This document shows, piece after piece, positions 44,397 through 53,254 of a DNA stretch of 64,000 bases. Numbering within the stretch: the stretch's first letter is position 1; the number at the start of each line of letters is the position of its first letter. The notes beneath the pieces are model-generated. The model ran no database searches. It saw only the letters and a list, made by a program, of their open reading frames with translations, and was not told the origin of the DNA. A program made the position numbers and the translations under genes. The stretch covers positions 16,218 through 80,217 of the forward strand of contig NZ_VUAZ01000041.1 of NCBI RefSeq assembly GCF_009296165.1, in the 5' to 3' direction. This DNA comes from Pseudomonas kitaguniensis. Lineage in GTDB: Bacteria > Pseudomonadota > Gammaproteobacteria > Pseudomonadales > Pseudomonadaceae.

Positions 44397-45011
44397 TCAA
44401 GCAATAGAGGCTTGCCGCACAGGCCGCTTGTGCCTGAGCGGTTGCTGGCGCGCCAGTTGCGCCTGAACCTCAGCCACCGCATCCAGCACGCGTTGCGCCC
44501 AGAGCACATCTTGCGGGTCCACCACCACCACACGAAAGCCGTGGTCATGCCCTTCACTGCGCACGCCTTCGGAGTCATCGACGTGCAAGTCAATATCGAA
44601 TGCCGGCGGGAATTTCGACGGCGCGTTCGACAGGCCGTGCACCGTCAAGGCTTGGCTGTGCAGCACGCTATTGACCACACCGTCGACGCGAATGCCGTAC
44701 AGCAACACCCAACGGCGGATGTAGGACGGCGTGCGACCGGATGAGGTGTAGACCCAGATACTGCAACCCTGGCGCCGTAACTCTCGGGTCAGCGAGCGTG
44801 TACCGATACGCAATGGTTCGCCCAGCCAACGGTGGACACAGGCTGGCACCCAGCTTTTTTCAACGGCGCAGTGGTGGAGCTGGCAGGCCAGTGTGTCGTC
44901 TATATCGAACGAAATACGGATGCGTGGGCGGCGCAACGCCGGCATCGAGAGCGCCTGCCAGGCGCGGCTGAGCGCGGTTCGGCATTGGGTGAGCGTGGCG
45001 TACCGGCTCAT
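44397..45011 (-). CDS. HAD-like phosphatase-fold protein coupled to Fic-like gene
   Basis: This protein of about 204 residues is a HAD-fold protein: motif I ISFDIDDTLACQ near residue 34, motif II WVYTSSGR, motif III Lys in APSKFPPAFDIDLHV and motif IV VDDSEGV. It probably removes phosphate groups or acts on a protein modification. The ATG at 45011 shares a base with the stop codon of the Fic-like gene (TGATG), a sign of translational coupling. That pairing suggests a two-component system of protein modification and removal, but no partner activity is known. There is no signal peptide. The family is certain enough, the substrate not. Confidence 0.8.
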   Translation of the reverse strand: MSRYATLTQCRTALSRAWQALSMPALRRPRIRISFDIDDTLACQLHHCAVEKSWVPACVHRWLGEPLRIGTRSLTRELRRQGCSIWVYTSSGRTPSYIRRWVLLYGIRVDGVVNSVLHSQALTVHGLSNAPSKFPPAFDIDLHVDDSEGVRSEGHDHGFRVVVVDPQDVLWAQRVLDAVAEVQAQLARQQPLRHKRPVRQASIA

Positions 45012-45715
45012 CAATGGCCTCCCTGATACACAGGCGATGGTGGTTGGCCCAAGAAAAACTTCTTCGGGTCGGGCGCCTGTTCTTCCAGGAAGGCTGCGTA
45101 TTTTTTCTTGATCTTGGGCAATTCGTACAACGCCTTGACCCCATGCTTGGCGGAGTTGCGTATGACCGAGGACGGGTTGAAGTAGCCCTCGGCGTTTTCC
45201 AGCGTGAGCACAAACGGCGGCAACCCGGCACGCATCAGCAAATAGCTGACGATGAGTGAACCACTGCGGTTGTTGCCTTCGATGAACAATTGCGGCTTGC
45301 TGAGAATCCTGACGTAGACGCCGGCAGCGCGCTTCCAGACCGACTCACTGCGGTACGCGCAGTACCAGTTGTACAGGTCCTTGATGCCACCCTCAACGTT
45401 GTTGAAAAAGTGCTGCTCGGTGGCGGCCAGGTGCTGAGCATATTCCTGCCTGCGCACCGGGTCCGTGCCGCAAAGCACGGTGGCGTTGATTTCGAGCATC
45501 AGGTTCAGTTGCTGAAGGTCAAACAGGTCAACGCCACGAGCGACATAATCGTCAATCAGCGCATAGCCTTCAAGCACATTGTGCAGCACCTCGTCGGTCA
45601 ACGGATCGCGCGGCTCGATAAAGTGCTGGCTGAGTTCGGTAAAGCGTCCTTGCACCTTACGCAGTGCGCGTTCTATCGCGGGCAGATCAAGACGACGTGT
45701 TGCAGGCATTGGCAT
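45011..45715 (-). CDS. Fic-like protein without the catalytic histidine
   Basis: This 234-residue protein has FIEGNNRSGSLIVSYLL (residues 144-160), which matches the Fic/Doc active loop HPFxxGNGR in the Phe, Gly, Asn and Arg positions. His and Pro are replaced by Gln142 and Leu143, and the second Gly by Asn149. The helical surroundings (LFDLQQLNLMLEINATVLCG, YNWYCAYRSESVWKRAAGVY) also resemble the Fic fold. Fic proteins transfer AMP or other phospho-groups to protein hydroxyls using the histidine, so this one would be inactive or use other chemistry. It is the first gene of a pair with the HAD-like protein and follows pstB by 57 bases, with a hairpin between. The Fic assignment is moderate. 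Confidence 0.6.
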   Translation of the reverse strand: MPMPATRRLDLPAIERALRKVQGRFTELSQHFIEPRDPLTDEVLHNVLEGYALIDDYVARGVDLFDLQQLNLMLEINATVLCGTDPVRRQEYAQHLAATEQHFFNNVEGGIKDLYNWYCAYRSESVWKRAAGVYVRILSKPQLFIEGNNRSGSLIVSYLLMRAGLPPFVLTLENAEGYFNPSSVIRNSAKHGVKALYELPKIKKKYAAFLEEQAPDPKKFFLGQPPSPVYQGGH

Positions 45716-45748
45716 TCCCAGGAAACTCTGAGTAAAAGGTGAACCGGT

Positions 45749-45766
45749 GGGGGCCGTTAAGCCCCC
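45749..45766 (-). terminator. Hairpin after pstB
   Basis: Perfect arms GGGGGC (45749-45754) and GCCCCC (45761-45766) flank a 6-base loop just after the pstB stop on the minus strand. Only a poor T-rich stretch (ending CCTTTT) follows, so it may weaken rather than end transcription into the Fic-like gene. Confidence 0.45.
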
Positions 45767-45772
45767 CTTGGC

Positions 45773-46591
45773 TTAGCTGAACTTGCCGCTGATGTAATCC
45801 TCGGTCATTTGCTCGCGCGGGCTGCCGAAAATCTGCGTGGTCGGGCCCATTTCAACCAGATAGCCGGTGCGTGTGCCCTGGGAAATATCCACCGAGAAAA
45901 ACGCGGTGGTGTCCGCCACACGGATCGCCTGCTGCATATTGTGGGTCACCAGGGCGATGGTGTAGTCCTTCTTCAGCTCAACCATCAGCTCTTCGACACG
46001 GCGGGTGGCGATCGGGTCGAGCGCCGAGCACGGCTCATCAAGCAACAGCACTTCCGGCTCGGTGGCGATGGCGCGGGCGATACACAGCCGTTGCTGCTGC
46101 CCACCGGACAGCGACAGGCCGCTGACCTTGAGCTTGTCCTTGACCTCATCCCACAGCGCCGCGCCTTGCAGGGCGTGTTTTACGCGGTCACCGAGGTCAC
46201 CCTTGTAACGGTTGAGGCGCAGGCCGAAGGCGACGTTGTCGAAAATGCTCATCGAGAATGGGTTGGGCTGCTGAAACACCATGCCGATATAACGACGCAC
46301 GACCACCGGGTCGACGCCCTTGCCGTAAACGTCCTGCCCGAGGAAATGCACGTGGCCTTCAAAGCGGAACCCTTTCACCAGGTCGTTCATGCGGTTGAGG
46401 CTGCGCAGCACGGTACTTTTGCCGCAGCCGGAAGGCCCGATAAAACCAGTGATCTTGTTTTTTTCGATCGGTACATGGCTGTCGCGCACGGCCATGAAGT
46501 TGCCATAAAAAATCTTGTCGAGCTTGCAGTCCATGACCACAGGCGACTGAGTAACAAACGGAGAGGCTATTTTCGCAGTTGATACGTTCAA
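45773..46591 (-). CDS. pstB: Phosphate ABC transporter ATP-binding protein PstB
   Basis: This 272-residue ATPase has Walker [10 protein letters not shown], the PstB-typical phrase [13 protein letters not shown], the signature [15 protein letters not shown], Walker [16 protein letters not shown] and the His-loop [11 protein letters not shown]. It powers high-affinity phosphate uptake through PstC and PstA in the inner membrane. In Pseudomonas the Pst complex also helps repress PhoR when phosphate is plentiful. It is the last gene of pstS-pstC-pstA-pstB (19 bases after pstA). No phoU gene follows in the window; the next gene is Fic-like. Confidence 0.97.
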   Translation of the reverse strand: MNVSTAKIASPFVTQSPVVMDCKLDKIFYGNFMAVRDSHVPIEKNKITGFIGPSGCGKSTVLRSLNRMNDLVKGFRFEGHVHFLGQDVYGKGVDPVVVRRYIGMVFQQPNPFSMSIFDNVAFGLRLNRYKGDLGDRVKHALQGAALWDEVKDKLKVSGLSLSGGQQQRLCIARAIATEPEVLLLDEPCSALDPIATRRVEELMVELKKDYTIALVTHNMQQAIRVADTTAFFSVDISQGTRTGYLVEMGPTTQIFGSPREQMTEDYISGKFS

Positions 46592-46610
46592 AATTCAGAT
46601 GCTCCCGTTT

Positions 46611-47528
46611 TTAATACTTAGGCTTGCCGAAAATACGGCTGACAATGTTCACCACCAGCACAATCATCACCAGCACCAGCGAGGCCGCCCAGGCGAGTTC
46701 AAGCTGATTGTCGAAGGGCATGCCGGAAAAGTTGTAAATCAATACCGCAAGCGATGCCGTCGGGTTCATCACCGCCAGGCTGCCGTCGTGGTAGATCCAG
46801 TAGTTGCTGAACAGCGCGGTAAACAACAACGGTGCGGTTTCGCCCGCCGCGCGTGCCACGGCGAGCATCACGCCGGTGAGGATCGCCGGCATGCCGGTCG
46901 GCAAGATGATCTTCCAGATCACCTGCGAGCGCGTGCAGCCCATGCCATAAGCTGCGTCCTTCATGACCTTGGGCACCATGCGCATCGCCTCTTCAGCGGT
47001 CAGCACGACGATGGGCAGCATCAATACCGCGAGTGCCACGCCGCCCGCCGGTGCCGAGTAGGTACCGGTGGTCATCACCACCAGCGCATAGGCGAATACG
47101 CCGGCGAGGATCGAAGGCAGGCCCGTGAGCATCTTGGCGGCGAAGCGTGCAGCGCTGCCCAGCTTGCTGTCCGGCCCCAGTTCAGCCAGGAAGATCGCGG
47201 CCATGATGCCGACCGGAACCGCGATAGCGGCGGCGATACCGACCATCACGAACGTGCCGGCCATCGCGTTGCCGAAGCCGCCGCCCGTCTCGAAACCGGT
47301 CGGTGGCAATTCGGTGAACACCTCAAGGCTCAAGCGCGCCCCGCCGCGGGTGATCAGCATGTACAGCACGGAAATCAACGGCACGCTGGCGAGTACAGCG
47401 CCAGCCCATACCAGCGTGGTCAGCAGCAGGCTGCGCAAGGCGCGGCCTTCGAACTTGCGCTGCAGGCTGGGCAGAGCCCCTGCGGGCGACGCCAGGTTGT
47501 TGGCGGAGGGCGTGATGTCAGTCATCAT
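46611..47528 (-). CDS. pstA: Phosphate ABC transporter permease PstA
   Basis: This 305-residue inner-membrane permease has about six hydrophobic segments. The EAA loop phrase is AEEAMRMVPKVMKDAAYGMGCTRSQVIWKIILPTGMPAILTG, and RAAGETAPLLFTA is characteristic of PstA. Together with PstC it forms the phosphate channel driven by PstB. ATG 47528 overlaps the pstC stop codon by four bases (ATGA), so the two permeases are translationally coupled. Confidence 0.97.
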   Translation of the reverse strand: MMTDITPSANNLASPAGALPSLQRKFEGRALRSLLLTTLVWAGAVLASVPLISVLYMLITRGGARLSLEVFTELPPTGFETGGGFGNAMAGTFVMVGIAAAIAVPVGIMAAIFLAELGPDSKLGSAARFAAKMLTGLPSILAGVFAYALVVMTTGTYSAPAGGVALAVLMLPIVVLTAEEAMRMVPKVMKDAAYGMGCTRSQVIWKIILPTGMPAILTGVMLAVARAAGETAPLLFTALFSNYWIYHDGSLAVMNPTASLAVLIYNFSGMPFDNQLELAWAASLVLVMIVLVVNIVSRIFGKPKY

Positions 47529-48490
47529 TTATTCCCACGTTGGGCATAGACCATAATCATGGAGCCGATGACATTCACCAGCAGCGTGATGAACATCAGC
47601 ACCAGCGCGGCGTACATCAACACTTCGATTTCATTCGGTCCGGCTTCCGGGAAGTTCAGCGCCAGCAAGGCTGCCAGCGTGTTGGCCGGGGCGAACAGCG
47701 AAAGCGAAATATTGTTCGCGTTGCCCACCAGCATGGCCAGCGCCATGGTTTCGCCCAGCGCACGGCCGAGGCCAAGCACCAGCGAGCCGAAAATACCGGT
47801 GGCGGCAGAAGGCACCATTACCTTGAGAATCGCTTCCCAATGCGTGGTGCCCATGCCGTAAGCGGCCTGCTTGGTTTTCATCGGTACGCCCGTCAGGGCG
47901 TCCTGGGAAACCGCGGCAATGGTCGGCAGAATCATGATCGCCAGTACCAGCGCCGCCGGCAGCAGCCCCGGCCCGCTGAGGGAGGTGCCGAAAAAAGGTA
48001 TCCAGCCCAGTTCGCTGTTCAACCACGCGGTGAGCGGGCGAATCGCCGGGATCACCACGTAAATGCCCCACAAGCCATACACCACGCTGGGGATGGCGGC
48101 GAGCAGCTCGACGATGGTGCGAAACACCGCTGCGAGTTTTGCCGGCAGGAAATCCTGAGTCAGAAAAATCGCCATGCTGACGCCGAAAAAGCCTGCAATC
48201 AGCAACGCGATCAGGGCGCTGTAAAGCGTGCCCCAAATGGCCGGCAGAATGCCGTACTTGCCCTGGTTAACGTCCCAGACGCTACCGAACAATACATCAA
48301 AGCCGTGTTTTTCCATGCCTGGAAGGGCCTTGCGTCCCACCTCGAACACCAAGGCGAAGACCAACGCCAGAATTAGAACCACACCGATTCGCGCAAGCGC
48401 ACGGAAGATGCGATCAACCAGAAAATCCTTCGTAGAGGGTGGCCGGCAGGCAGAATCCGGGTTAACCGGTACGACAAAAGGTGGGTTCAT
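47525..48490 (-). CDS. pstC: Phosphate ABC transporter permease PstC
   Basis: This 321-residue inner-membrane permease has the EAA loop QAAYGMGTTHWEAILKVMVPSAATGI and the typical LGRALGETMALAMLVGNAN. The long N-terminal portion before TM1 resembles PstC and not PstA. It is the PstA partner in the phosphate importer. A strong hairpin (48510-48524) separates it from pstS, so it is expected to be expressed at a lower level than the binding protein. It is coupled to pstA by overlapping stop and start. Confidence 0.97.
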   Translation of the reverse strand: MNPPFVVPVNPDSACRPPSTKDFLVDRIFRALARIGVVLILALVFALVFEVGRKALPGMEKHGFDVLFGSVWDVNQGKYGILPAIWGTLYSALIALLIAGFFGVSMAIFLTQDFLPAKLAAVFRTIVELLAAIPSVVYGLWGIYVVIPAIRPLTAWLNSELGWIPFFGTSLSGPGLLPAALVLAIMILPTIAAVSQDALTGVPMKTKQAAYGMGTTHWEAILKVMVPSAATGIFGSLVLGLGRALGETMALAMLVGNANNISLSLFAPANTLAALLALNFPEAGPNEIEVLMYAALVLMFITLLVNVIGSMIMVYAQRGNK

Positions 48491-48509
48491 TGGCTAATTC
48501 CGGAACGGG

Positions 48510-48524
48510 GGGGGAAACTCCCCC
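48510..48524 (-). other. Intercistronic hairpin between pstS and pstC
   Basis: The arms GGGGGA (48510-48515) and TCCCCC (48519-48524) with a 3-base loop lie between pstS and pstC. Such elements usually let the binding-protein message be more abundant than the permease message. There is no T run, so termination is only partial. Confidence 0.5.
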
Positions 48525-48565
48525 GGCATGCCTGATCGCGCACACCGAGGAAGGCCTGACGCGTG

Positions 48566-49597
48566 TTACTTGATGTTCGCGGAGGCTTTGCGAACTTGAT
48601 CGACAACCGATTGCGGCAGTGGGATGTAGCCCATCGAGTCGGCGATTTTTTGCCCTTCGGTCAGGCTGTACTCAACCATTTCACGCATGGCTTTGGCCTT
48701 GGCCGGGTTGCCGTTGTCTTTGCGGAAGATCATCCAGGTGTAGGAAGTGATCGGGTACGACTTGGTACCGTCCGGGTCCGGCAGCCACGCCACCAGGCTT
48801 TCCGGCATCTTCACCGCAGCCAGGGCTTCAGCACCGCTTTCTGCGTTGGGTACCACGTAATGACCGGCTTTGTTCTGCAACTGGGCGAAATCAACCTTGG
48901 CCAGTTTGGCGAAACCGTACTCGATGTAGCCAATCGCGCCTGGGGTCTGGCGTACGGTGGCGGTCACGCCATCGTTTTTCGGCGATTTGATGAACTTGTC
49001 ACTGGCTGGCCAGTTAACCGTGTTGCCCTCGCCCAAGGACGACTGGAACTCGGCGTTGATCGCTGCCAAGTGCTTGGTGAATACCGCGGTAGTACCGCTG
49101 GAGTCGGCACGCACGACAACCGTGATCGGCGTATCGGTGAGTTTCAGGTCAGGGTTGGCGGCGACGATCTGCGGGTCGTTCCACTTGGTAATCTTGCCCA
49201 GGAAGATGTTCGAGTACACGTCACGCGGCAGCTTCAAGCCTTTAGGGTTGCCCGGCAGGTTGTAGGCCAGCACGATTTCACCCGCGGTCATCGGCAGCAG
49301 TTGCACGCCTTCGGCCACCTTGGCCATGTCTTCTTCTTTCATTGCCGAGTCACTGGCGGCGAAATCGACGGTTTTGTTGAGGAAGTCCTGTACACCCGCG
49401 CCGCTGCCCTTGGATTGATAGTCCACAGTGACACCCGCGGTTTTCTTGCTGAAATCCTTGAACCAAGTGAGGTAGATCGGTGCCGGAAAGCTGGCACCGG
49501 AGCCTGTCAGACGGACGCTCTCGGCTGCGAAAGTCAGCGAGGAGGCACAAAGAGAAACTGTGACGGCGAGTGCTGCAGACTTCATCAAGCTTTTCAT
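48566..49597 (-). CDS. pstS: Periplasmic phosphate-binding protein PstS
   Basis: This protein of about 343 residues has a signal peptide (cleavage after SSLTFA) and the PstS phosphate-binding segments TGSGASFPAPIYLTWFKDF, SKGSGAGVQDFLNKTVDFAASDSAM, RADSSGTT and TPGAIGYIEYG. It captures phosphate in the periplasm and delivers it to PstC/PstA. The chosen start ATG 49597 (AGGAG 9 bases upstream) begins the signal peptide, while the frame is open to 49825. It is the first gene of the pst operon. Pho-box-like repeats lie 100 bases upstream, but in the opposite orientation. Confidence 0.96.
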   Translation of the reverse strand: MKSLMKSAALAVTVSLCASSLTFAAESVRLTGSGASFPAPIYLTWFKDFSKKTAGVTVDYQSKGSGAGVQDFLNKTVDFAASDSAMKEEDMAKVAEGVQLLPMTAGEIVLAYNLPGNPKGLKLPRDVYSNIFLGKITKWNDPQIVAANPDLKLTDTPITVVVRADSSGTTAVFTKHLAAINAEFQSSLGEGNTVNWPASDKFIKSPKNDGVTATVRQTPGAIGYIEYGFAKLAKVDFAQLQNKAGHYVVPNAESGAEALAAVKMPESLVAWLPDPDGTKSYPITSYTWMIFRKDNGNPAKAKAMREMVEYSLTEGQKIADSMGYIPLPQSVVDQVRKASANIK

Positions 49598-49697
49598 TAA
49601 AGGGAACTCCTTGTGATTACGGGCTCCCGAACCTTGCAGTAGATTTGTTACGTTTTTATGAAAATTGAATGGCAACCCCTGTTTTTGTCCCGTTTTG

Positions 49698-49736
49698 CCG
49701 TCACAGCAGCGCGTTTCGCTGTCACTGCTTCGTAAC
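49698..49736 (+). promoter_or_regulatory. Pho-box-like repeats upstream of pstS
   Basis: The half-sites CCGTCAC (49698-49704), CTGTCAC (49719-49725) and TCGTAAC (49730-49736) follow the PhoB direct-repeat spacing of 11 or about 22 bases and resemble the CTGTCAT consensus. They read along the plus strand, away from pstS, which is unusual for a PhoB activation site. PhoB control of pstS is expected in Pseudomonas, but this particular site is only a candidate. Confidence 0.35.
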
Positions 49737-49767
49737 AAAATGCGACTAAGGCATTGCCATCGGCGGA

Positions 49768-51570
49768 TTACGGCGCGGGTTGCACGTCCTTGAAGCTCAG
49801 CCCCGAACTCCCGCTGATCTGCCAAGGGTTGGCAGCGCCCTGCTGGCTGAACACCACGCGTTCGAAGTGTGAGTCCTTCAAGCCGTCGATACGCGCACCG
49901 GCAGCGCCACGCAAACGCACATCCTCGAAAACCAGGCCCTCGTGGTAGGCGTTGTGCAGGCTGTCGCCCTTGACCTCAATCGCACTGCCGTGGGCATTTT
50001 CGACGCTGACGTTGTTCACGCGGATGTCCTTGAACTGCCCGGCAATCGTCGAGCGCTGGTAATCCAGTTTGGCGTTGGGGTCGTTGTAGTCCAGGGTGAA
50101 GATGAACGCCTGCTTGACCGTGTTGCGAATGGCCGAGTCGCGGAACGTCACGTTGCGCGCCCCGCCGCCCATAAAATTGGTGCTTTTCATGCGCAAGCCA
50201 GCATCCGTGCCATCAGACACGTTGTCTTCGGCCAGAATATTCTGGATCCACGCGCCGGTGTGGCTGCCGGCAACCACCATGCCGTGGCCCTTGCGGAAGT
50301 AGTTATTGAAGATCCACGCCTGTTCCTGCGCCGGCTGATGCACCGCGTCGGCGCCGGTGCCCGCAGCAAAATTCACGCAGTCATCGCCGGTATCGAAGAG
50401 GTTATTAAAGACCATCGCGCCTTTGCTGTTGGCGAACTCAATGCCATCGCCGTTGTTAGCGTCGTAGGTTGTGTGCCGGGTGTTGGCCAGCACCACGTTT
50501 TCGGTCTCAAGGTTCATGATGCCGTGGTACGCCGGGTTCACCACCGTGAAACCGCCGTAAAACACGTTTTTGACGTTGCGCAAAGTGATCAGCGACGAGC
50601 GCATTTGCCCGTAGGCGTCCTTGACATTCATGCCGCGCGCCACCGCTTGCTGCACTTGTGCCTTGGCCAGAATGCCGTCTTGCAGATAGCGCGTATTGTC
50701 GCTCGCCACATACACCGGCAAGGCCTGGCCACGCTCATCCACGGCATCGGCTTTACGCTTCCAGCCGTTACCGTCAAGAGTGCCCTTGCCGACGATGCGG
50801 ATGTTTTCGAAGGTCTGGTGCTGACGCGGATCGCGCGGCAATGCATTGATCAGCGAGGCCGGACGCACCGTGGTCGAATACGGATATTGAATGTAACCGG
50901 CCAGCGGGTAATCTTCGGCACGCTCGGAACCGAGCAGGGTCGCGCCTTCGGCAATCTCCAGGGTCATGTTGCTCTTGAGGTAGAGCGCGCCGCTTTTGTA
51001 GGTGCCCTTGGGCAGCAAGACCTTGCAGCCGACGGTGCAGGCATCAATCGCGCTCTGAATCGCCAGGGTATCGAGGTGGTTGCCATCGCCCTTGGCGCCG
51101 TAGGTTTTTACGTCGAACAGTGCCGGCGATTGTGTGGTGCGCTGCAGCACTGGCGCGCTGTCTGCCGACTCTTTGCCGCTGCCATCCACCGAACGCAAGG
51201 TAAAGCGGTAGGCCGTGTCGGGCTTCAGGCCCTGTGCGGTGTAGCTGTGAATGCCGACGCGGTAATGGAAATTCGCGGTGTCTTGCCGGTAGAACTGGTC
51301 GATGTAGGGTTTGGCGGGCGAAACCTGGTCGTTGTTGGCGTTGGCGCTGCCCAGCAGCGTGCCGTTGGCGTACACCCGGTAGTCCTTGATGTCGGCATGC
51401 TCGGCGGGTTTTTCCCAGACCAGAATGATTTGCTGATCGTCAAACGCCAGCGTCGGCACCTGCACCTTCGACGGTGCTTGCAGTGCCCACGACAGCGGGC
51501 TGCACGCGAGCGCGACGAGGGCCAGCGCGCAACGCGGCGATCTTCTTTGCGGCCTGTTTTTTTGCGGCAT
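49768..51570 (-). CDS. GH28 exo-poly-alpha-galacturonosidase (PehX-like) with fibronectin type III domain
   Basis: This protein of about 600 residues has a signal peptide (LACSPLSWA) and an N-terminal fibronectin type III-like domain (QVPTLAFDDQQIILVWEKPAEH...KDYRVYANG, LKPDTAYRFTLRSVDG). A long right-handed beta-helix follows, with GH28 catalytic features NNGDGIEFANSKG, FDTGDDCVNF, VVAGSHTGAW and DAGLRMKS. PehX enzymes release digalacturonate from the non-reducing ends of polygalacturonate in the periplasm. GGAGAACAAC stands directly before ATG 51570. It is the last gene of the minus-strand operon with the Opp-like ABC genes and the sugar-acid enzyme, so it acts on oligomers imported through KdgM. 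Confidence 0.93.
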   Translation of the reverse strand: MPQKNRPQRRSPRCALALVALACSPLSWALQAPSKVQVPTLAFDDQQIILVWEKPAEHADIKDYRVYANGTLLGSANANNDQVSPAKPYIDQFYRQDTANFHYRVGIHSYTAQGLKPDTAYRFTLRSVDGSGKESADSAPVLQRTTQSPALFDVKTYGAKGDGNHLDTLAIQSAIDACTVGCKVLLPKGTYKSGALYLKSNMTLEIAEGATLLGSERAEDYPLAGYIQYPYSTTVRPASLINALPRDPRQHQTFENIRIVGKGTLDGNGWKRKADAVDERGQALPVYVASDNTRYLQDGILAKAQVQQAVARGMNVKDAYGQMRSSLITLRNVKNVFYGGFTVVNPAYHGIMNLETENVVLANTRHTTYDANNGDGIEFANSKGAMVFNNLFDTGDDCVNFAAGTGADAVHQPAQEQAWIFNNYFRKGHGMVVAGSHTGAWIQNILAEDNVSDGTDAGLRMKSTNFMGGGARNVTFRDSAIRNTVKQAFIFTLDYNDPNAKLDYQRSTIAGQFKDIRVNNVSVENAHGSAIEVKGDSLHNAYHEGLVFEDVRLRGAAGARIDGLKDSHFERVVFSQQGAANPWQISGSSGLSFKDVQPAP

Positions 51571-51612
51571 GTTGTTCTCCTTGTGTGTGCCAATGGTCAT
51601 ACCGACCTCCTT

Positions 51613-52389
51613 TTAACTCGCCCGGCGCCGCTCGGATTCCTGGCTGAAATCACGGCTGGCCTGTACCAGCATGCGCGTGTAGTCGTGCTCGGCCAGGTCC
51701 TGGCTCAGCGCCTGGCTGTCGAGCAACTCGACGATTTTGCCGTGTTGCATCACCGCCACCCGGTCGCACACGTGCGTGACCACCCCCAAGTCATGCGTGA
51801 CCAGCAAATAGGTGAGTTTCTCGCGCTGTCGCAGGTCCATCAGCAGGTTGAGAATCTCGGCCTGCACCGACACATCCAGCGCCGAGGTCGGCTCATCGAG
51901 CAACAGCACGCGTGGCTCAAGGATCAACGCGCGGGCGATGGCCACCCGCTGACGCTGGCCGCCGGACAACTGGTGCGGGTAGCGAAAACGAAAACTGTCG
52001 TTCAGGCCAACCTTCAGCAGCATCTCGTTGATGCGGTCGTCCTTGTCGCCTACCCCGTGAATAATCAGCGACTCGCGCAAGGCGGTGTCGATGGTGTGCC
52101 GTGGGTGCAGCGAGCCGTACGGGTCCTGAAAAACCATTTGCACCTTGCGAAAGTGCTCCTTGGGAATCTTCTGCTGCAGTGGTGCGCCGGCAATGCTCAG
52201 CTCGCCGCTCCAGTGCCGGTATTGCCCGGCCAGGCAGCGCAGCACGGTGGTCTTGCCGGAACCGGACTCGCCCACCAGGCCGAACGATTCGCCGTCGGCA
52301 ACACTCAGGCTGACGTCGTGCAGCACCTGGTTGATGGCAAGGCCTGTGCCGAAGCTCAGGTTCAAGGCGTGTGCTTGGATCATGGGCAT
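51613..52389 (-). CDS. Oligopeptide-type ABC transporter ATP-binding protein (OppF-like)
   Basis: This 258-residue ATPase has Walker A GESGSGKTTVLR, the signature LSGGQRQRVAIARAL, Walker B VLLLDEPTSALDVSVQ and LVTHDLGVVTHVCDRVAVM. The form DEPTSALDVSVQAEIL is typical of the peptide/nickel/opine branch of importers. With the OppD-like protein upstream (10-base gap) it would energise the two permeases. It lies directly upstream of the galacturonosidase gene in the same direction, and therefore probably serves uptake of a pectin product rather than a peptide. ATG 52389 or 52383 may be the start. Confidence 0.92.
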   Translation of the reverse strand: MPMIQAHALNLSFGTGLAINQVLHDVSLSVADGESFGLVGESGSGKTTVLRCLAGQYRHWSGELSIAGAPLQQKIPKEHFRKVQMVFQDPYGSLHPRHTIDTALRESLIIHGVGDKDDRINEMLLKVGLNDSFRFRYPHQLSGGQRQRVAIARALILEPRVLLLDEPTSALDVSVQAEILNLLMDLRQREKLTYLLVTHDLGVVTHVCDRVAVMQHGKIVELLDSQALSQDLAEHDYTRMLVQASRDFSQESERRRAS

Positions 52390-52399
52390 GCTTGATTCC

Positions 52400-53239
52400 T
52401 CAGTGGGTCAGCCAGACGGGGTCACGCTTGAGCACCGGCAAGTGCACGCGGCGGTTATCCATACTCGGCAGCGCGGCCAAGAGGCCACGGGTGTAAGGGT
52501 GTTCGGCGTATTGCAGGTCGCAGGCGGCCAGCGACTCGACCACCCTGCCTGCGTACATCACCAGCACGCGGTCGCAGTAGTTACGCACCAAGTTGAGGTC
52601 GTGGCTGACAAAAATCAGGCCCATTTGCTGCTGCTCCACCAACTCTTCCAGCACGTTGAGCACTTGCTGGCGCACCGACACGTCCAGCGCCGACGTGGGC
52701 TCGTCGGCAATGATCACTTCAGGGCGGGTAATCACCATCATCGCGATCATGATGCGCTGGCCCATGCCACCCGAGACCTCGTGCGGGTACAGGTTGTAAA
52801 CGCGCTTGGGGTCACGGATGTGCACTTGCTCAAGCATCTGCAGAACGCGCTCGCGCGCATCGCTGCGGCTGGCCTTGTGGTGGGCCAGGTAGGCTTCGGC
52901 GATCTGATCGCCGACCTTGACCACCGGGTTCAGCGAGTACTTGGGGTCTTGCATGATCATCGAAATGCGCTGGCCGCGTATTTTTTGCATGGCCTTTTCA
53001 CTCGCCGAGAGCAGGTCAACCTCGCCAAACGCCATGCTTTTGGCGGTGATTTTGGCACTCGGCGGGTGCAGCTTGAGCAGGCTGCGCCCAACGGTAGACT
53101 TGCCCGAGCCGGACTCACCGACAATCGCGAGTTTTTCGCGGCCCAGGGTAAACGACACGTCGCGCACGGCGTGGGTTTCTTTCTGGCCACTGACGAAGCG
53201 CACGTTAAGCCCTTCAACATTTAATTTGAGCGCGGACAT
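52400..53239 (-). CDS. Oligopeptide-type ABC transporter ATP-binding protein (OppD/DppD-like)
   Basis: This 279-residue ATPase has Walker A GESGSGKSTVGRSLL, GQRISMIMQDPKYSLNPVVKVGDQ, the signature VSGGMGQRIMIAMMV, Walker B VIIADEPTSALDVSVRQ and the C-terminal LQYAEHPYTRGLLAALPS. The last phrase is the oligopeptide-type C-terminal extension. The Cys residues that bind an iron-sulfur cluster in some DppD proteins are not evident. It is followed by the OppF-like gene and preceded by a permease gene after 15 bases. The substrate is inferred from the surrounding pectin genes. Confidence 0.92.
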   Translation of the reverse strand: MSALKLNVEGLNVRFVSGQKETHAVRDVSFTLGREKLAIVGESGSGKSTVGRSLLKLHPPSAKITAKSMAFGEVDLLSASEKAMQKIRGQRISMIMQDPKYSLNPVVKVGDQIAEAYLAHHKASRSDARERVLQMLEQVHIRDPKRVYNLYPHEVSGGMGQRIMIAMMVITRPEVIIADEPTSALDVSVRQQVLNVLEELVEQQQMGLIFVSHDLNLVRNYCDRVLVMYAGRVVESLAACDLQYAEHPYTRGLLAALPSMDNRRVHLPVLKRDPVWLTH

Positions 53240-53254
53240 AAGGTCTTCCTCCGG

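Noticed and set aside
49942..52395. 817-codon open frame on the plus strand opposite the galacturonosidase and ABC genes
   Set aside because: It crosses two clearly coding minus-strand genes, with low-complexity Val/His/Arg composition and no domains.
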